DNA from: Torymus aiolomorphi
Lineage: Eukaryota; Arthropoda; Insecta; Hymenoptera; Torymidae
Assembly (NCBI GenBank): GCA_036365515.1
Contig: CM070877.1
Span: 71,856,022-71,920,021 of the forward strand
DNA: 64,000 nucleotides
Reading direction: 5' to 3'
Below, in pieces: positions 58,711-64,000 of this stretch (position 1 is the stretch's first letter; each line of letters starts with the position of its first letter). The translations under genes and the position numbers were made by a program. The notes beneath the pieces are model-generated. The model saw nothing but the letters and a program-made list of their open reading frames with translations. It ran no database searches and was not told the DNA's origin.

Positions 58711-58981
58711 AAGATGTAACGTCCATCTATAAATTAAGTATATATTTACTTAAAAATATTAATAAAAAATTATAAACTAAATATTTAGTAACTTTATCCA
58801 AATAAATGACCAAGATTTACGGTTCAAGTTGATTCCTTACTAATGCTATTTGAATCTCGCGCGTACCCCGAACGTAGCGCCGCCTGCCTCATGGGGTACG
58901 GAACTAACGCTTAACTCGGCTTCACCGAAACCCCCCGATCCGACCTTCTATGCGTAAAGATAATATATTCTATATTCTCTG
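58711..58981 (-). repeat. P element terminal inverted repeat, right
   Basis: The mirror of 43146-43416; the transposase promoter side. Confidence 0.85.
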
Positions 58982-59802
58982 CCCCTCCCGTGAAGAGTTC
59001 CGTGTAAAAAAATATTCAGATGACCACTTGAGACGATTTTACGTTATCTTCCGTGGGATTCGGTTATCTCAAACCATAGACTTGTAAGACTTGTGAAGTT
59101 GGCGAACAGAAATTATAAATATTAATATTTTTGATTGATCTTTAATCTAATCCATTCCTCTAGTTTTGCCGAATTAACCTCCGCAATTATTTTGATTTGC
59201 GGATTAATAGTTTAAAAGTTATTAGCAAAAGAAATATTGCATATCGGGTGCGGTGCTAAATTAAATTAATGTATTTAATGCGTTATACTCGATGAAATTA
59301 ATTATTATAAAAATACCATATGAAAGCTCCTTTTTTGCGGATTACGTTAATATAAAACACATAATGTTTTTTTATTATAATTAATCATTAAAAAATATTT
59401 GCTAATCACAGACAAAAATAGCTTGATTCCCTAGTGATTTTTTTCTAGTAACTTTTGCTGACGCGAAAATAATATCTTATAAATACTTAAACAAAATTGA
59501 ATTTAACATATTCTTTACATTTCGATATTATATATCGATTTCTCCAAATTTGCGGATTAATATTATCCAAGACTCTTAATTTTTTAACGTCACCAATAAA
59601 AGTTTTAACGAGTAATAAGAATTGGTAAGCAGTTCCGTTCCTATTTCGAGTGTCCAATATCCCATCTCAGTTTTGCTTTTCGGATAGTATAGTTCAGTCG
59701 CTGTATACAAATCCAAGAACCGAAACAGTATGAAATAAGGTTAAGTAAATTATATTTGAATTTGTTTATATAAAGAAAAAAATTGAAGATATTAATTGCA
59801 AA
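58982..59802. other. AT-rich flank beyond the P element
   Basis: No gene is recognised. TTCAGTC near 59695 resembles an arthropod initiator ahead of the spliced-looking segment that follows. Confidence 0.35.
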
Positions 59803-61133
59803 AGCTAATTTATGGTGAAGATGTTAGGAAAGAAATACAGGAAAAACGTCCAAGTTCTAAACAAGATATTTGTATCAAGATTTTCACGTTGATTTCGGTA
59901 AGTTTATATTAATCACTCAAATTACATTTTATATTCATCAAATTATCACTCAATTACATTTTATAATTAATGCTATTATATAGGGAGTCCCTTTGCCAAA
60001 ACTGAAATATGGTACAGGAGCAAAAAGGGCATGGTATGTGTTGTACCGCAGACGTCAGTGACTTTCAGAGCAATTGGTCCTGGCTCCATCGAAGAGGTGC
60101 AGAAGTTTCAGTTTCTCTTGTTTGCAATGCTGCTATTGTTTATGCTACAGGTTTGACCCTTAATTACAATCTTGGTTTACAAGACAAGCTGCAATGCTAC
60201 GATTACTTTCTTCGTTATTTATGTTATCAAATTTAAGTTCAAAAATGTAACCTTCAACCTCTTTTCAAGTCAAACACTATGTGATGATCACTCCATTGCA
60301 GAATGTCAAAAACAGATGAATGATGCAAGTCTTCCCTAAAAATTGAAGAAAGAAACTAGTCATGGGATTGAGAATGATGTAAAAATATCAGATATTTATC
60401 GAACTGGAGCTAACTATATAGAAAATAATAACAGACATGATTCTCGACAAACAGGTGTAAGAATTATCACGTTGTTGGTCCTCTCGGAACGAACCCAGGT
60501 GGAGGGGACAGAACTTTAAATTTATCACGCTCTGATAAAATTGTAAAGAAGCTGTAACATATTTTCTAGGGGAAGAAGAAACTATCAATAGAAATGTTTT
60601 AACATTATCGAATGTTACATAGGTAATAAATTCATAATATTCCTTTTAATTTCTTAATTGTTAACTTTGAGTACTGTCTATCAAAGTATATTTTTGACTG
60701 CAAATACATTAGAAAGCCTCTTTTTATTCATAACAAACTTATTCGCTTGTTGCATTATTAATACTTCATTAGTGAAAAGGCAGTTTTCCAAAAAATAGTC
60801 AAGAATTTTCTCATAAAAAATAAATTTTTTTATATTGCTCCATTTTGCTTACTAATGAAACTGTAACTTGAACTATATAAATAAGTAGTAAATAGATTCC
60901 AATATAATAATATAAGTATTAGATTTCAAATAAAAATCAAGCAAATCTCTAGCACAAGGTAGTGGCATCGCATCATCAAAAGCCAACCATTAACTTAAAT
61001 TTTTTCTCAAAAAAAAAAAAAAAAAAGTTTTTTGTCAATGCACTTTCAGTTGATCAATACTCATTATTACTCTTTTAATGTTATTGCAGGATGAAAGAGG
61101 ATTGCGAAAGTTACGTCAAGATGAATCACCCCA
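59803..61133 (+). pseudogene. Possible spliced gene remnant, function unknown
   Basis: A frame reading YGEDVRKEIQEKRPSSKQD (to 59897) meets a good donor, GTAAGT. After an 86-bp intron with acceptor TATATAG (59982-59983) the same frame continues GVPLPKLKYGTGAKRAWYVL before a stop near 60058. Further downstream, coding-looking pieces appear in other frames: AIGPGSIEEVQKFQFLLF (about 60070-60125) and KKETSHGIENDVKISDIYRT (about 60345-60405). A good acceptor, TTATTGCAG, is at about 61090, followed by DERGLRKLRQDESPQ and a stop. I do not recognise the family. It may be an old duplicate of a host gene or part of a transposon. Confidence 0.3.
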
Positions 61134-61309
61134 GTAAAAGTACTCCACATTCCCTCCAACTCTGGGTTACTTGGTTAACTCCAACAGAATGAGGTCCTAG
61201 AAATTGAGTCCACGCCACAATTAAGAATCTAGAGAACGGGCTGTCGGAGGAGGGTGGAACGTCGAAGTTTAGCTCGAAGGAGAGGCACGGCTTGATTCAG
61301 CTGTGGAAG

Positions 61310-62195
61310 GCGAGAATAGGCATCTTTCATTTATCAGTTAATTTGATGAATGAATTACATAATCCCCCTGTCACTTCTCTTCATTTAACGAACTGAAGCA
61401 CTGAACCCGATACAGGGGATAGTACTGCACAACACTGATCAATTTTGTACAAGCAAATACGGCTTCGAAAAATTTAACAGCCTGTAATTTTCGTAAAATA
61501 GAAACAAAACGTCGATAGACGACTTTGCGTAACATTTGTAATTCTTCCTTTGTTTTGTATTTTTGACCAAACTAAATCGATGACAAAGGCTGTTTCTCGA
61601 TCACCCAACATAACTCATCGATTTAATGCAATTAGTTTCATTGTAACACTTTATTAAAAGCACAGTACTAATTGTGAATTGCAATCTTTCGTTTATCGAT
61701 TAATTTGATGAAAGAATTACATAATGCCCCTGTTACATCACTTTATCTACCAATCTCAACCGCTTTAATAGATAGAGTGGATCGTACTGTACTAAACTAA
61801 TCGATTAAGTACTAGCAAATACCGCTCAAAAAATTTTAACAATGTTCAATTCTCGGAAAATCGAAAAAAACATCGATAGGTGACTGGCGCTATATTTCTG
61901 GTGCAGTACTATCCCCAGTATCCATTTTATGGTTCAGTTCGATAGATGAAGTGATGTGACAGGGGCATCACATAATTCATTCATCAAAAATTAACCGATA
62001 CATGAAAGATTGCCATTCTCGATTAGTACTGTACCCAATAGTCCTTTTAAAAAATTATTATAATGAAACTAGTTGTACTAAATAATTGAGTTATAATTAT
62101 GTTGGGTGATCGTGGAAAAACCTTTGTCATCGATTTAGTCTAGTCAAAAATACAAAACGAGGAAAGAAACAAAAATGTAGCGTCAAAGTTTTACA
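61310..62195. repeat. Foldback repeat with internal direct copies
   Basis: ATTTGATGAATGAATTACAT at 61343 and ATTTGATGAAAGAATTACAT at 61702 start similar direct segments ending in CCCCTGTNAC. The inverse of the same segment lies at 61955-62020 (GTGACAGGGGCATCACATAA). An outer inverted pair, TCGATCACCCAACATAA (61596) with TTATGTTGGGTGATCG (62096), extends the arms. It is probably a non-autonomous element; ends and duplication were not resolved. Confidence 0.55.
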
Positions 62196-63185
62196 TCAAC
62201 ATTGAGAACCATATGATGGATGCTTATAAAAATTAGAAATTTATACGTATGCGAGATTAGGTCAATTCAATAAGAATAGGGTATCATCTTTATCAACATT
62301 TAAATAAAGATATCTGCTAAAGATGATCATAGCGAATAAGTACTTTATTAGAAACTTAGTAAAACTACCACCTCAACTATTATTTTAAATCCCGATGTAG
62401 ATGAACGTGCTCTCCTATGTAATGAATCTATCTAAAATACATTAACCTTTATCGTTTAGTCACGATTTATTTCTTTTTATTTCGCCTTTCATCCCATAAC
62501 CACATCCAGCGACCACCTAAAGTATTTCTCATATACTACCTGAATAAAATATTATTACATATTACCCACGAACTAAATATTTAAAACTTGTGTTAGTATT
62601 CAAAATAAACTTCAATTACAGGTGTTAAAAAATAAAAAAGTGTCACAAAAATTTCGTAAAATTACATAAAATTATTATTGTCAAAAACATTTTTATAAAT
62701 TTTATAAAAATGTCTCATTGACAATGATATTTCAGTCTAATTATACAATTGAGTTTAACTCCCATGAGTTAGCAACATAGAAAAAATAATTTTTAAATCA
62801 TTAAATTACGAAAGAAATTCTACGATAATATGAAAACGAAAAATTCATATTAAAACTTGATTAGAAAATATGGCACTAATAATTTAAAATAAATATTTTT
62901 ACTGTAATATTGACTAAATATCTACTAAAAGAAACTAGCGAAAGAGAAAGAAACTTAGGTCTAAATAAATTAATCATTTACGAATTTAGTTTTATTAACG
63001 GTAGAAAAAACGTTTTTACTAATGATTTATCAATATTCTACGTACATTAAAATAGCAACTTTAATTGAACTGTTTTTTAAATATTTAATCTTTTTTGCTA
63101 AATCATCTTTCAAGCACCAATAATTGCTTAGAGTTCTACAAAATGTTGTATAGTGAATAAAATTCAGATCATATTTTGAATGTTC
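62196..63185. other. AT-rich DNA, no gene seen
   Basis: Low GC and no repeats or frames of note. Confidence 0.5.
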
Positions 63186-63973
63186 TTACGCAATTGCACC
63201 GGCTAATGCAAAATTTATTTTCGTTATATCTATTTGTACAGGAACATCTTGTAAATCACATTTAAAATTTTCATAATAGTCGTAAACGTCAACATAGAAA
63301 TATTCTGCAATTTCTGTTGTATTATCTATATATTCGTTAATATAACAACTAAATTGTTTTATATTCAACATTTCTGTATTAGATTTGGTTGCAATTTCAA
63401 ATAAAATACATTTTTAGTGCAATCTCTATATACTTGACTCACTAAGTGGCCAATCCTATGTCTATAATAGATTTTGTTATTTTCAACGTTGAAATATTTT
63501 AAACAAAATTCCAGTCTGTTTTTGTATAACTCTTCTTCATTTCCAGTCAACATATATTGTGATATTATATCACAAAAACATGTTTTATTTTTACAGGAAT
63601 CATTTATAGCTTTTTGATATATCACATAATTGCAGTATGCAGATCCACTTAATTCTAAAATAGTATCGAATAAACATGTACTTTGGTAAATATACATCTC
63701 TTTGTTATGAGTCATTGGATTGCACAAAATTCCATTTTTAACTATTGTTTTAATCGGTTTAGTTGCAGGTCTGTTATAATAAATTGTAATATCAGGGCGC
63801 GGCTGAAGATATTTGCCTCGTTCCTTATGTTTTTCTTTAGATTTTTCATTTGTCGCACATTCTAATATAGAATTATCAAGTTCGAGTCCAGCAAGTCTGG
63901 ACGCATTCAAGTTTATTGCATTTTTTATTATTGGAGATTGAAGTTTTTCATTTTCTATAAACCCTCTTGCCAA
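63186..63973 (-). pseudogene. Unrecognised protein gene, two frames split by one base
   Basis: Frame one (63973-63365, 202 aa) and frame two (63371-63186, 61 aa) overlap at a TTTTATTTGAA run, where one extra T would join them into a single protein of about 260 aa. It has a basic N-terminal part, then KTIVKNGILCNPMTHNKEMY and YQSTCLFDTILEL (about residues 80-110), and several cysteines (KNKTCFCDII). The 'N.T/S-C.FD..L' box resembles the Cys box of papain-like or ubiquitin-hydrolase folds and sequences I recall from insect repeat-associated proteins, but no catalytic His or Asp can be assigned. The 5' end may continue past the window edge side (63973 to 64000). Function unknown. Confidence 0.4.
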
Positions 63974-64000
63974 TTTATAGTACCCTGGCGGAAATTATAA

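Overview
The window looks like AT-rich, transposon-dense nuclear DNA of an arthropod, most likely an insect. The signs are one intact conserved eukaryotic gene (the exocyst subunit Sec6/EXOC3, 40239-42482), R1/jockey-type LINE fragments, a Penelope-like retroelement, a THAP-domain P element, a Polinton (Maverick) derivative, pogo- and Harbinger-like elements, and very long CT/GT dinucleotide tracts. The species cannot be named from the sequence. No bacterial operons, rRNA genes or CRISPR arrays are visible. Almost everything outside Sec6 is mobile DNA, and much of it is folded as inverted repeats.

Layout. 1-14100: a LINE 3' fragment, a 1-kb palindromic element with 8-bp flanking repeats, a 143-bp CT tract, an element (3774-4927) carrying an inverted array of a roughly 90-bp repeat, a tRNA-like SINE head, a 4-kb inverted repeat centred near 8840, a 2.2-kb tandem array of the same roughly 90-bp (30-codon) repeat, and a GC-rich minisatellite. 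14100-24000: mostly featureless AT-rich DNA with a pogo-like element encoding a lone HTH_psq domain, several hairpins and a TIR element. 24000-37700: an old degenerate satellite (about 95-115 bp units with a small conserved hairpin), broken up by a Penelope-like element (24291-27675) and two R1-like LINE remnants on the minus strand. 37745-38927: a Harbinger-type MITE with 3-bp TTA duplications. Inside it sits a 626-bp element with a 12-bp duplication that carries a complete hammerhead ribozyme. 38965-39988: more hairpin MITEs, ending just upstream of sec6.

43146-58981: a P element with 271-bp terminal inverted repeats. Its THAP/DDE transposase gene runs on the minus strand: exon 1 at 57852-57949, exon 2 from 56196. 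It is split in its coding sequence by an 8954-bp, almost wholly palindromic Polinton-type element (45214-54167) with an exact 6-bp duplication ACAGTG. Each arm carries the C-terminal end of a Polinton integrase, CRE and heat-shock-element-like sites, and half of an inverted satellite. Taking out the insert and one duplication restores the transposase reading frame. 59000-64000 holds a possible spliced gene remnant, a foldback repeat, and an unrecognised minus-strand protein gene (63973-63186) broken by one frameshift.

The most noteworthy items are the hammerhead ribozyme element, whose inverted copy ends exactly at the predicted cleavage site and whose two loops are complementary over 10-11 nt, and the palindromic Polinton nested in a P element. 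Several coding breaks fall in or beside short homopolymer runs, so some apparent pseudogenes could be assembly errors.
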